NCBI RefSeq assembly: GCF_022539505.1
Contig: NW_025900018.1
Span: 62,001-126,000, forward strand
Origin: Lolium rigidum
Lineage: Eukaryota; Streptophyta; Magnoliopsida; Poales; Poaceae
Direction of reading: 5' to 3'
Length of the DNA: 64,000 nucleotides
Position numbers and translations under genes: made by a program. The notes beneath the pieces are model-generated. The model saw nothing but the letters and a program-made list of their open reading frames with translations. It was not told where the DNA came from and ran no database searches. Positions 1 through 10,882 of this stretch are shown piece by piece. The first letter of the stretch is position 1. Each line of letters opens with the position of its first letter.

Positions 1-8
1 CTCTGCGC

Positions 9-2487
9 GTGATCCAGGAAATCATGAGCCATCAGTATTCTCCGTCGGGACCAGCCCTGGGGACTTACAAAGGAGAAATACCCTTCCAGTCCCGTCCACC
101 GCTGCCGTTCGCGTTGGCAGCACCAGAAGTGCCGAACTCATCGGCATACGTCGTCTACAAGATTGGTGGTGACCCTAGTGACTACCAATTCCTACCCGAG
201 GCGCCCAAGGAGACCCCGCACGGATACACGTGCGCATACGTACCAGACTGCAGTACCTGGGCACTCTCGAACCAGGCTGCAACAGCAGGGGCCTCTGGAA
301 CAGCAGGAGGGACGTCGGGAGCAGATCTTGAGAAGCAAACGTGGTTAGCTAAGTACGCCACTCCGACAAACCTCCAGAGCTCAGCTCCTGCAGCTTGGCT
401 CAGAACTGGAAAAGCAAGCATGGCTGGCTAAGTATGCCACCCCGGCGAATCTTCAGGGTTCGACACCTTCAGCCATCACCGCGGATCAGATTTGTACAAT
501 TCTGAAAGATCTGTTCGGCATGATGCCGAAAAGGAAGACGTTCGGCCATACCAAGCCGTACCCCAACGAGTACGAATTGATCCCGCTACCACCCAAATAT
601 CGGCTCCCGGACTTCACAAAGTTTAGTGGATCAGATGGTTCCAGCTCCATCGAGCATGTGAGCCGATATTTGGCACAGCTGGGCACGATCTCAGCATCAG
701 ACGAGCTGCGTGTGAGGTTCTTCGCACAGTCCCTCACAGGATCGGCTTTCGGTTGGTACACATCGCTGCCACCGAACTCAATCCGGACTTGGAAGCAGTT
801 GGAAGAGCAGTTCCATGAGCAGTACCACTCAGAGGCTTCCGAGGCTGGCATTGCCGATCTAGCACAGGTACGATAGAAGCGCGGGGAAACAGTGTCAGAA
901 TACATCCAGCGCTTCAGGACCATTAGGAACCGATGCTATTCGGTTCACGTAAGTGAAAAAAAAGCAGTCGAGTTGGCGGTGGTGGGTCTCTCATCATCGA
1001 TCAAGGACGTGGCCTCCCAAGCAGACTACCCTTCATTGGCGCACATGGTGCAGAAGCTGTCAGCATATGAACAGCGCCACCCAGATGTTTACCAGGACAA
1101 GTTCAAGCGTGCGGTGGTCCTGGTTGAGGCAGACGAGGATGAAGGTGCTGCGGGAGATCGAGAGGTAGCAGTGGCTGAATGGACTCGGGCGGCAGGCCCC
1201 GTGTCCTACAAGTGGGTTAAGCCACAAGGCCCTCCAAAAGGGTTCGACTTCGACGTGACCAAAACTGAGCAGATTTTCGATCTCTTGCTCACGGAGAAGC
1301 ATATAAAGGTACCCGAAGGCCACAAGATCCCTACGGTGCAGGAGCTGAACGGAAAGCCATACTGCAAGTGGCATAACACGTTCACCCACACCACTAACGA
1401 CTGCAGGGTGTGGCGTCAGCAGATCCAAATGGCGATAGAAAAAGGACGGCTAATTTTCAACCGAGCACGCCATGAAGGTCGACACACACCCCTTCCCCGC
1501 CATTAACATGGTGGAGTATACTTACCATGGAGGGTGCCAGCCAGATTTCTCGTGCAATATCAACATGGTGGGACCCGGGCACCACTCGGTAAGGACGGAG
1601 ATGAGGGCAGCTGCTCTCATAGCAAAGACACAGAGGAAGCCGCTCCACGCGATCGGCTCCGCCACGACGGCAAGCGCTACGTCACAGAGGGAGAAGTGAA
1701 GAACATAAGATATCAGCGACCTCTCTCTAATCACCTCCTCAACAAGTATGTGAGTCAGTATGACCAACGCCGACGATACAACGACGATGATGAAAAGGAT
1801 CGTCTAGCTAGGGACGAAAGGAGACGTCGTCGGCATGATCACGACGAGGAGCGATATGAGCGCCACGCCAAAGAAAAGTCGAGGGAGCAAGATGACGTGG
1901 ATAGGCACTGGGACTGCCCCTTCTTCAGACACTGCTGGGATTCAGGAATGAGCCGATTGCCAACAATCGGCAATTGCCCAGAATGTAAACAAAGGAAGAA
2001 GGATGTAGCTAACGTGTCCGTGTTCAAACGTCTAGGGCCTCTCCCGCCTCGGAACAAGCATGCTGAGTCCGCTCGGGTGGAAGATCTCGAGGAACTAGAG
2101 GACGATGATGAAGAAGACAAGTATCATCGGCCCAGGTGGTGCCCTGATGGGCTCAGCCGTTCCCAGAAGCGAAGGGTTCAGCGTCTACGTGGGTTGGAAG
2201 AAGCTGAAAGGTTATACCTGCGCACGTTGAGGAAGGCACGGCCTGATCTTGCCGCCAAAATTCAGCGAACCCTGGACGAAGAAGGTCGGCCACAAAGAAA
2301 AGAGTGGCGCCCCAAGCAAAGGAAAGCCGATGATGAGACATCGGCTGGCACAAACATGGTGCTCGTCCTTCCAAAGGAGTTTGGTGCTCCAGGATTATAC
2401 GAGGCACCCAATTTCGACGACTGCGAGCGCGTCAACGTGACGCAGGATGGGACTAGGATGGTCTTATCCATGGGCCCGACCGTGTAG
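9..2487 (+). pseudogene. gag of Tat/Retand-like retrotransposon, broken
   Basis: The capsid-like core is at 520-1506 (motifs PPKYRLPDFTKFSGSD, GSAFGWYTSLP, WKQLEEQFHEQYH) and a highly charged C-terminal part at 1534-2487 carries the Cys/His-rich motif CPFFRHCWDSG...CPECK, as in plant Tat gag proteins. The frame is interrupted by TAG at 874-876 (probably a former CAG codon) and TAA at 1504-1506. Homology moves to another frame at about 1472-1680 and back, so at least two indels are present. Gag forms the particle that packages the RNA. The sequence after 2487 no longer resembles gag or pol. This copy cannot make a full-length gag. Confidence 0.82.
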
Positions 2488-3078
2488 CGAACGCAGCGTC
2501 TATGGACAAACATGGCGATGCCGATCCAGGAGATCGGCCCCAAGGATTTATGGAGGAACATTATAAAACCTTCATCGAGCAAGCAACGTGGAGGCCGATT
2601 CCAGCAATCGGCCAAAATTATCCTCACCATCCATTCTGCCTGGGTCAACATTCGATCCAGCAGGGAATACTTAAAGAGCCGATACCATCAAGTCCCTTGA
2701 AAGAATCGGCTCGGGGGGCACCTAGGTGGATAAAACACGAGGATATGAAGTAGGAGTATCTTTCAAATGCCCAGCAGCCCAAGATATTCTTTAATGATGG
2801 GTATTGAAGTATGGGGGCCGATACATAAATCGGCCGTAAAAAATTAAAAAAAATTTAAGCACAGCCGATGCGCAGACATCGACTTAAGGATAGGAAGCCG
2901 ATGCATGACCGTCGACTCCAGAGGTACAACTGTTATAAGCAGAGATTCAATGGAATGCCAAGTACTCGAGTCCGCAATATCAGCTGGGGCGGTTTGAGGG
3001 ATCATGACCCTGACCAATGCCAAGAGCAGCCTGGACGTGAGCCGATCTGACCAGCAAGGCGCAGGAAGTGGACTGAAG

Positions 3079-3340
3079 AAGCTCGGGGGGCAGCTCACCC
3101 TGAAGGTTCTCTGCTCTGGGGAGCCGATTTTGTTGAAATCGGCTGGCTCTGCATTATGACGTGAGACCAATGGCGGCACATTTGGCTGATTCATTACCGT
3201 TCTCGCCTTGACTGAGGCTCGGGGGGCAGCTTGTCCTGAAAGACCCTTTGCTATAAGGAGCCGATTTGGTTGGAATCGGTTGGCTCTGCATCGCAACTGT
3301 TCTGAGAAGTGGTGCTTTTGTTCCCAGAGATATCAGTTTT
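3079..3340 (+). repeat. two tandem units of about 135 bp with G6 core
   Basis: Two copies start at about 3079 and 3214. Each has the word gctcggggggcag, then a gagccgatt...aatcgg hairpin and ggctctgcat. A third G6 core occurs alone at 2710. The units lie in the non-coding part between gag and the 3' LTR, where Tat elements are known to carry tandem repeats. Confidence 0.7.
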
Positions 3341-3707
3341 AGCATCCAAGCTGATTCCGCAACAGTTCCAGGGCGCCCGCTCAAGACCAAATCACCAGCC
3401 TGCTGCGATTAGCTGTGCCAAGTGCTATCGTCATCGGTGGAGCTGGCTGACTTGGAGGGATGACTGAATTGGCCTGTCTAGCAGATTATCGTGAGAAGCT
3501 AATGCGTTGCCACCGTACATTGAGCATTGGTTAGGCTAACAGTCGACAAAGTCAGATGAGGAAAAAACGGCTAAAGCAGCATAAAGGACATCGGCAAAAT
3601 CAAAGGAAGTTTTTTCATTAATAATAAGATTTCTTACAAAGAGGAGCCGATTGTTCGACAAAAGGGACATATTACTACAGCTAATCCTATGATAGTAGAT
3701 CCCTACT

Positions 3708-4241
3708 CTAAGGGCTGTTGCTGTCTTCGCCGTCGCTGGGGTAGCCATCGTCATTGCTGCTGTCGGCGAGTTCCTCGTTGCTGCTACTGTAACCTTCAGC
3801 GGAGGTTTCTTCCTCGTCATCGTCATCATCCTCATCTGACCAAGCCCAGCCACGGATGCGCTTTGGCGGCGGTTCGTCGGAGGAGGTGTCGTCCTCCTGT
3901 TCCTTCTTCATGTCAGAGGAGATGTCTTCGTCTTCGTCATCCTCTTCTTCTTTGGTGATGGAGGTGAATTTACCCCGGAAGGGAGGGTCGTCGTCGTCGC
4001 TCTTCGCCTCCAGTGCTCCGTCGATCAGGAATCGGAGGTCATCCTCCCCGTCGGTTAGGGGCATGGCCCCATCTGACCAGACGAGGTCCTCGCCCTCTGG
4101 CACGAAATCGAAGTCCCACTCCCGCTTGTCCCAATGCTTGGGAGCGCGCCGGTTGTACGCCTCCATCTGGTTGTGCTCTGGAATCAACTCGCTTGAGGAG
4201 GAGGATTGGAGGGAAACGGAAGAGGAGGAAGAGGACGACAT
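3708..4241 (-). CDS. antisense acidic ORF of Tat-type element (177 aa)
   Basis: An uninterrupted 177-codon frame runs opposite to gag between the coding region and the 3' LTR. The product begins with a Ser run, has a central block around NRRAPKHWDKREWDFDFVPEGEDLVWSDG (read here only as a motif region, residues about 31-60), then long Asp/Glu/Ser tracts and a KRIRGWAWSDE motif. Tat-clade elements such as maize Grande are known to carry an antisense ORF of unknown function in this place. It is intact while gag is broken. Part of the open frame could be favoured by the GAG/GAT-rich composition, but the non-repetitive central block argues for a real protein ancestry. Confidence 0.6.
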   Translation of the reverse strand: MSSSSSSSVSLQSSSSSELIPEHNQMEAYNRRAPKHWDKREWDFDFVPEGEDLVWSDGAMPLTDGEDDLRFLIDGALEAKSDDDDPPFRGKFTSITKEEEDDEDEDISSDMKKEQEDDTSSDEPPPKRIRGWAWSDEDDDDDEEETSAEGYSSSNEELADSSNDDGYPSDGEDSNSP

Positions 4242-4525
4242 GGCTATGAAAGGAGAGGGTTTTTCGGTGCCGACCGCTAGAACAGAGGAAGGGGATGAAG
4301 AGGACTAATCAATTGGCACGGTTAAATAATGAGGAGCCTAGTGGAGATTTAATGCCATTGCAGTTTCCGAGGAAGTGATGCTAAAGCTATCGAATTTTAC
4401 ATAGAAGTTGGGAAGACAAAGTGTCATGATGAAGGATGCTGCAACAGTTCTGCTCTGCCACGACATGACCCCACGAAAGAAAAGCGTAATGATTTTGGAA
4501 ATGTCATTTCCAAAATCAGGGGGCA

Positions 4526-5681
4526 TGTGTTATCACCAGAATTCGACCGAGTCAGAGGTGGGCCGCGATCAAGATGGGCTTGAAGAGTATATATATAGAA
4601 GAAATACGTGAATCGGCCTTACATGCAAAGTTTGGGCTAGTTTGCCCGTGTATCTGTACCATAGTAAAATACGTGTCGGTTAGGAGTTAGAGTTTTACCC
4701 GTGCACGGTTAGGTGCACGCCTGAATTAGAAAGTCCCCCGGACTATAAATATGTATCTAGGGTTTATGGAATAAGGAACAACCAACGTTCAACACAATCA
4801 ATCTCGGCGCATCGCCAACTCCTTCGTCTCGAGGGTTTCTCCTGGTAAGCACCATGCTGCCTTGCGATCTAGGCAGCACAAGCTTATTACGTTGTTCATG
4901 CGTTGCTCGTGCTGAAGCCTTTTTGATGGCGAGCAACGTAGTTATCTTATATGTGTTAGGGTTAGCATTGTTCTTCGTATCATATGCTGTCGTAGTGCAA
5001 CCCGTATACATCTAGCCGCCCTTACACCTATCTTAGGTGTAGGGCGGCACCCCGCTTGATCATTGTTTAGTAGATCCGATCCGTTACGGTTGCTCCTTGT
5101 TCTTCAAGGATTAGTTTAATATCCGCAATAGTTAGGCCTTACAAAGGGTTGGAGGATCCAGCGGCGTGTAGGGTGTAGTTTGCTAGCCCTAGACAGGATG
5201 TTCCGGGGATCAACCTCGTGTTGGTTTTTAGGCCCTGTCTAGGATCGGCTTACGATCACCGTACGCGAGCGCGAGGCCCAATCGTGAGTAGGATGATCCG
5301 ATTATGCGGTGAAAACCCTAAATCGTCGTAGATCGCTTTAGCTTTATCTTGATCAAGCAGGACCACCATATATTCGTACACCTCGTATGAATCATGGGTG
5401 GATCGGCTTTTTGAGCCGATTCAAAGGACAACCTGAGAGCCGATCGAGGCTCGTATTTAACGTTTACGTGTATGCCATGCAGGAAACTAAGCGAGACATC
5501 ATCCAACACCTTCCTGACCAGGTATAGGTCAGGTGGCACGCCCTTGCGACAACATCGGACGTGTGACCAGAAGGCTTTGCGGGCCGTCGCTCTGAGGGAC
5601 TGGGGCCAGCCGCAGCCGTAGTTGTTCCCGGCTCTACGGTGTTGCCAGTCGCTGCCCGCCGGTGGGTTTCTGACCGCAACA
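4526..5681 (+). repeat. 3' LTR of the Tat-like gypsy element
   Basis: The LTR follows a purine-rich tract ending ...atcagggggca, starts tgtgttatcacc (or two bases later at tgttatcacc) and ends ...tgaccgcaaca, giving TG...CA ends. A TATA-like tataaatatg at about 4743 is a plausible LTR promoter. The 5' partner is outside the window, so the ends rest on the terminal dinucleotides and on the Harbinger coding sequence that resumes immediately after 5681. Confidence 0.65.
4743..4752 (+). promoter_or_regulatory. TATA-like element in LTR
   Basis: gactataaatatg lies about 220 bp into the LTR, a usual place for the U3 promoter of a plant retrotransposon. Confidence 0.35.
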
Positions 5682-6064
5682 GCAGCAGCCAGGCCGCGCC
5701 GCCGCAGGTCGACGACGACGGCGATAACGGCGGCGACTACACGGTGTTCTACCGCCATTTCGACATGTAGAGCGCCGTGTTTTTAAATTAGCAGTTGAAT
5801 TCCCCTAGCCGAATTCGAAATATAGTCAAATTCGGCCTCTATGTATGAACTTCGCCCGTTATATAGTAAATATCATTAAATTTAGTCTAAATTCGCCCGG
5901 TTTTGGCCGTAGTTTGTCAAGTTTCCGTTTTTCAAATTTGCATCGTCGTCTTCGCCTGGGCACGCGGCTGGGAAACTACTCCTCCCCACGCCAAATCTTC
6001 CTCCAACCCAGATGAAAATATAGCCGGATTTGGGCGTGGGGAGTACCAACGAGTGGCGATGCTC
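5682..6064 (+). mobile_element. right end of a PIF/Harbinger element with ORF tail
   Basis: The segment starts as an open frame ending at TAG 5768-5770 with acidic residues followed by DYTVFYRHFDM, continues as AT-rich non-coding sequence, and ends gcgatgctc followed by TAA (6065-6067). Read inward, the end is gagcatcgccactcg, close to the termini of the complete Harbinger elements at 17569 and 34796. Its left half was displaced by the gypsy element. I recall the same C-terminal ending from hypothetical proteins carried by Harbinger elements in wheat; that part is memory, not sequence evidence. Confidence 0.6.
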
Positions 6065-6455
6065 TAAGCCATGCGTGGCGATCGCGAGTAGTTGCGAACC
6101 CGGCCGACATGCGTGACGATCGCGAGGTTAGCTGTAAAGTGCTTATGTTCTTCTTCGCCTGCTAGCGCATGCTCTCTCTCTCTTTCTTCCTTTCGTGCAC
6201 GGACGCATCATAGATCACGGCCGGGTGCTACTGGATGGATGATCATCGGTCAGCATTGCGTAGTTTGCGCGCGGCCGTGTCCGGCCATCGCTTTCGTGCC
6301 GCGTCGGCCTGCGGTGAAGTGTATATATTTCATGGAGACTTGTATAGTTCATTGTCGAAGAGTTTTGACTGCTTTCAATTTTCTTTTAACAGCCAATGCA
6401 TGTGCCAAGTGAAAATAGGCACAGTGGGGAGTAACGGAGTAGAAAGATATGTGTT
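6065..6455. other. no recognisable feature
   Basis: Short open frames (6092-6412, 6235-6588) have no recognisable motif. I see no gene or repeat end here. Confidence 0.4.
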
Positions 6456-6815
6456 AGAAACTCAACTCGGCTCCCGGGTGCATATCCTTCCTCTATCAAA
6501 AAAATTACATTTACAAATATTAAAAAAATTCATAAAAAATTCTACATGTACATCTTTACAATATATGTACGTTCATCAACTTTCGTGAGGAACTACTATT
6601 TTTTGTGGACTATGTAAAAAAGTGAAAATTTATCTTCTGAAAAGCCCTATTTCTAGCATTGAATTTTGTCTTTTTTAGACACGCCACATGACAAGTCGGT
6701 TTTTTCATGAAACAACTTTGTGAGCGTGTAGGACGTGAAAGTTTTTTAAAATTTCAAAATATGTGTAACATGCATTTCAAAATAAAGGGAGCATATGCTC
6801 CCATGTGCCAAAACA
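6456..6815. mobile_element. probable MITE with imperfect terminal inverted repeats
   Basis: The left end (ggctcccgggtgcatat) pairs imperfectly with the right end (gggagcatatgctcccatgtgcc). The interior is AT-rich and non-coding. Related ends occur at about 59123-59480 and possibly at 54760-55100. No clear target duplication was found, so the exact ends are uncertain. Confidence 0.4.
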
Positions 6816-6989
6816 TCACTCCCTATGTGTGTGGTATATATATTATGCAAAATCATATATATTAGCTTGTAGGTTCATCTTATCTTGGTAAGTTAGAATG
6901 TCATTCGAAGAAAGGGATTTTTCCTAGAAGAATTTGATGAAAGTGATCCGTCGCCTTTCTTGGCATCATCTGCTTTCCCGTGAACCTAC

Positions 6990-7186
6990 CGGCCCTGTCA
7001 TCGCTTGACAGAGCATCACGACGGTCTATCTCGTCTAATCTAGCAAAGGGTATGTAAAACTAGATTGATTTGAGAGAGAGAGGGGCAAGATAGGAAGGGC
7101 AATAATACCGAGCCTATTTACAGGGGATTACATTGGATTCTAACCAATTCCAGTTAGCCTATACGTGATACACTCGTATTCTATCA
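6990..7186 (-). repeat. 3' LTR of degraded copia element (partial, left end unclear)
   Basis: On the minus strand a polypurine tract (gttgaggttgagggggc, 7187-7203) is followed by TGATAGAATACGAG, the expected layout of a 3' LTR start. The LTR runs leftwards; its far end could not be fixed. Confidence 0.45.
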
Positions 7187-8852
7187 GCCCCCTCAACCTC
7201 AACTATGAGAAATATTTTGAGATTGCGTTTACATTCTTAAAACAAAGGAAGTCGCAATGGCTAAGTAAATATATCAGCTAATTGATTTTTGGAGGAGATG
7301 AACCGAATTTTTTTTCCGAGGTTGACGGGGAAAAAAAACCCCACCGTTTGTTATTAACTCGAGTGGCCAAGTAGTCGGTCTATATGTACATGGTGAGAGG
7401 TACAGGGGGAAGGGGGGAGAAAAGTGGCTCAGTCAAGCTTTGGCCAAAATATAAGACCGCAGCCTGTCCAAGCCATCATGGTCGGTTGGCGATAGACGCC
7501 ACCGCCAAAGTACAAGGTCGTCGCAAGCTCGGAGCAACGTGGAACTCGGGGTCGAGGGTCTTCCGTTGAAGACAAGATCATTGCGACTTTTCGATATGGC
7601 CCAGAGAGTCGTCGCAACTCCCATACGCCAAGCAGAAACCGAAATCTGGAGGGGGGATCGGATATCCCGGAGGGAGAACTACCCGTTCGGGATTGGGACT
7701 TCCAGACGGGTCGAAACAGAAGCGGCGAGGCTACAGTCGAAGAACAAGTGCCTCCCGGTCTCAGCGACGGGGCAGGAGGCACAAACCTCGGACGGCGCAC
7801 AGTGCTTCTAGAAGAGGTTAGCACGAGTGCTCAGCCGGTCGGTGTCGAGGAGGTAAGCGAAGATCTTCAGCCTGGATTGGAGGCGTAGAGCCGAGGCGAT
7901 GCAGGCAGACTCGTCCCTGGGGCGCGGGGGGGGGGAAGCATCGTATATGCTTCCCTCGAGCTGAAGCGTGGTGCGAAGAGGAGTCGATGAAGCGATCGTC
8001 GGGGAAGGGTGCGAGGTGAGTGTCGTCGATGATCTGGCGGGTCAGCGAGAGCTCAGCCGCCGCAGCGGTGGTAAGACGTGGCTGCAGGTCCACGCATGAA
8101 ACACTAGATTAGAGGAAAAATATGTGGCACCAATATTATCGCACCACAATACTGGAGTGGAAGCCTCTAAAACACCAATTTCGTTAAACAAAGCTTCAGC
8201 CCATATCGATTCGGCGGTACTTCGGTAGCAGTAGCAACAACCTTGTACTTAGACTCAGTCCAGAATGAGACATAGTATATTGTTTCTTTGAACTCACGAT
8301 TATCAGTGTATTTCCAAAGAAGACTGCATACCCATGGTAGATCGACGATCATCAACACTCCCAGTCCAATCAACATCAGAATAGGTAGACAATGCACAAG
8401 ACGTTGATGGCTGAATACGAAAACCATACGTAAGAGTACCTTGAATATAACGAAAAATCCTTTTACCCGCAAACCAATGAGAGCTGAGATGAGCATGAAG
8501 GTACTTGCATATATGGTTGACTCCGTTAGAGAGATCCGGATGTGTAAGTGGTAGCATCATCATCACTCAAGGGATCTCCATTTTCAGCACAAAGATGACC
8601 CATGGAGTCCATGGGAGTAGGAGCAGGATGACACTTGAGCATACCAGGCCGAGCAAGGAGATCCATTTACATACTTCCACTGAGTGAGTGAGATACCACG
8701 TCCGAGAGAGGCAACCTCAATACCAAGGAAATAATGGAGAATTGGTGATAGTCCAACTCTTTAACAACAAACTGAGCACAAAGACCACATAGGAACCGAT
8801 CAACAGCTAAAGGAGATGAACTTACCACAATGATATCATCTACATAGACCAT
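7187..8852 (-). pseudogene. Ty1/copia RT-RNase H remnant, split by a LINE
   Basis: Read on the minus strand, 8852-8670 has the YVDDIIVVSSS reverse transcriptase motif, and 8566-8167 has RNase H-type sequence (YIQGTLTYGFRIQPS, SDVDWTGSVDDRRST). The RNase H end continues to about 8095 with a CDNIGATYFSS-like stretch, is interrupted by a LINE, and resumes at about 7305 (RFISS.NQLADIFT) before the polypurine tract. Several frameshifts and stops are present. About 75 nt of the expected coding sequence seems missing at the LINE junction. Confidence 0.75.
7308..8094 (-). mobile_element. 5'-truncated LINE fragment inside the copia remnant
   Basis: The minus strand encodes, in shifted frames, the C-terminal zinc-ribbon type region of plant L1-like LINEs: a CAPSEVCASCPVAETGRH-like block, then GVATTLWAISKSRNDLVFNGRPS and a short tail ending at about 7433. 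A T-run at 7308-7315 (A-run on the coding strand) marks the 3' end. Copia sequence continues on both sides. Confidence 0.7.
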
Positions 8853-8875
8853 GGTGAAAATCTATGGTTTAGCCT

Positions 8876-9221
8876 TAATTGGTTGTGCATAGCAATGTCC
8901 TTATCGAAGACATTGTTTTGTGAGCATGAACTTTCTCCAGGGTGGAAACCTATGATCTTTGATTCGAGCGACGACGGAGTTTATGCACTATTTTCTTCTT
9001 GGGTGCGTTAGTTTTGGAGAAGATAAATTTCTGGTGCTGCTTTGGTGGTGTTTTGGCGCGGTGCTACAAAGAATAGATCACTATAGCGAGATTTTTCGTT
9101 TTACTATGTAATTCTTCTTTCTTTATTTTTAGATGTGTGCATTCGTATTGCTATTAGGACACTGCGTTGTTGCAAAGATTATGTATGATAATACTTCTTG
9201 TTCTTGATATTAGTATATACT
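8876..9221. other. no recognisable feature
   Basis: AT-rich sequence between the copia remnant and the next LTR. It ends with the left copy of the ATACT target duplication (9217-9221). Confidence 0.4.
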
Positions 9222-10280
9222 TGTTGGATAATTAGGCACAATTTCCATGATTAATTCCAGAATATTAAGCATGACGACAGTAACTACTAACATGTGAAAC
9301 TCGAACATACTAGATGTAGTGATCAACATGAACAGTAGCATAGCAAACAGTACAACATCCATCGCTAAACAGATCGAGATATGTCGCACGTACCGATCTG
9401 GTGGAGGTGGCGGTGGAGGTGTAGCAGATGATGTCGCAGCAGTAACGTTGTTGATGACAACGTTGTTGACGACGGGTCGAAGTAGACGGCGTTGAAGACG
9501 ACGGTAGGCAGCACCGCCCGACTTGGACGGAAGGCGACCCGTGATGAAGAGCTTGAGCAGTCGCGCAGAGCGCTTCCCAAAAACCTAATTCGCCCTCTCC
9601 CGTACAGGATCGCAAGGACGAGTGGTTCCGGAGACCTGCTCTCCCGTTCGCCGATGCACGTCGGCTCGCGGGATGGAGTAGGCTACGATGGCGGCGCAAC
9701 CAGAGAGAGGTGGAAACCCTAACTCGTGTATTGGATGTGTTTCTGCGGTAGCCGGGCAGGAGATTATATAGGCTCGGGAAACCCTAGGCAACGTGGGCCA
9801 CGCCCACGTCGCACGAACGTTTTTGAGTCGGTTACAGATAGCCCACGATCCGGGAGCGACCCGAACCGACTAACTGCGACGCGTCCGTCTAGGACTCTGT
9901 TCGTTTTCCTGAGCTGCAAAAAATAAGGAAAGTCTCGGCTCGAGGCTCAATCCACTCACCACGAGCGCGGCGCGTGTCGTGACGTGTCGTGTCGAGTCGA
10001 GTCGAGTCGAGACGAGACGAGCGAGCGAGGAGGAGGAGCGCGCGTGTAGCACTCCTATTCTCACTCACTTACTAGTGGTGGAACAACCCACCTTATAAGG
10101 TGGTCTAACTTCCTCCCAACTTTCCATGTGGGACTAAACTTCCCACCTCTTGCCACTCCCTAGTGAGCTGCCACCAACTTGGGCTCAAACTCACAAGGCT
10201 GCCACTATGTGGGCTTTGAGATTTATAGGAAAAACTGAAATCTAATTTGGGCCACTAAAAGTGGGCCCAATATTTCAACA
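9222..10280 (-). repeat. 3' LTR of the copia element
   Basis: 1059 bp, plus-strand ends tgttggataatt and atatttcaaca. It is the partner of 14764-15834. The mismatches between the two concentrate at CAG/CTG sites (see findings). Confidence 0.95.
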
Positions 10281-10882
10281 ATCCCCCACCGGATCTCAAA
10301 TCCCCATTTAGAGATTTACCAATACTCGCTGCTTGTTTATATACCGAGTGTTTCAGCGGAGACCGTTAAGTTGAACTTCCGCCTAGAACCTTAAGCTACA
10401 TCCATTCACACTTGAACAATGGACTAAGCCTTGAATTGCAAGTTTTGCGTGAACAGGGTTTCACTCAAAGTCATGACCGAGTACATGGCTGCCGGTAGCC
10501 TACCCCGCGGGTGAAGCATATGCGTCATACTTCGTGGTCTCTTCATGAGTTTACTAGAGATCACCCAAATCTCATAGATTGCGACGTTTAACAATCGGAC
10601 TCATATAGGTGTGTTATTTCAAGAATGCTCGTAGGACAAGCATCTTTGCTAATATAGCCAACATAAACACATTAAGGCTTGTTGCCAACCTGCCTTACAG
10701 ACAATCGAGAGTTGTGCATCTTCACATAGAGAGGGTTACATAATACTCTCCTCAATTAAACCACTAGTTTGTTCTTCCCAGGTCCTAATTCACGGGATCT
10801 TCGATCACAAAGGTTGGGTTACCACTATGGTGTAACATCAACGGGTCTCAAACCCATCTCCCTCGATGCACTTTCTATCACA
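10281..10882 (-). other. copia 3' non-coding region
   Basis: Sequence between the RNase H end and the 3' LTR of the copia element. No ORF with recognisable content; the polypurine tract lies at 10282-10291. Confidence 0.6.

Larger units (their letters stand above)
1..5681 (+). mobile_element. Ty3/gypsy retrotransposon, Tat/Retand-like, 3' part, pol-less
   Basis: From the left edge the window shows a degraded gag (to 2487), then about 2 kb with no protease, reverse transcriptase or integrase, then an antisense acidic ORF (3708-4241), a purine-rich tract at about 4514-4525 and an LTR running to 5681. Gag plus antisense ORF without pol fits a non-autonomous Tat-clade element that depends on a relative for its enzymes. 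Repeated gccgat/atcggc inverted words are scattered through 2.5-5.4 kb. The 5' LTR lies outside the window, so no target duplication can be tested. The element sits inside a Harbinger element (5682-6064). Superfamily is well supported; the clade is from memory of related grass elements. Confidence 0.8.

Noticed and set aside
4757..5758. Antisense ORFs in the Tat-like LTR (84 and 146 aa)
   Set aside because: No motif; they lie across a regulatory LTR and the junction with the Harbinger tail.
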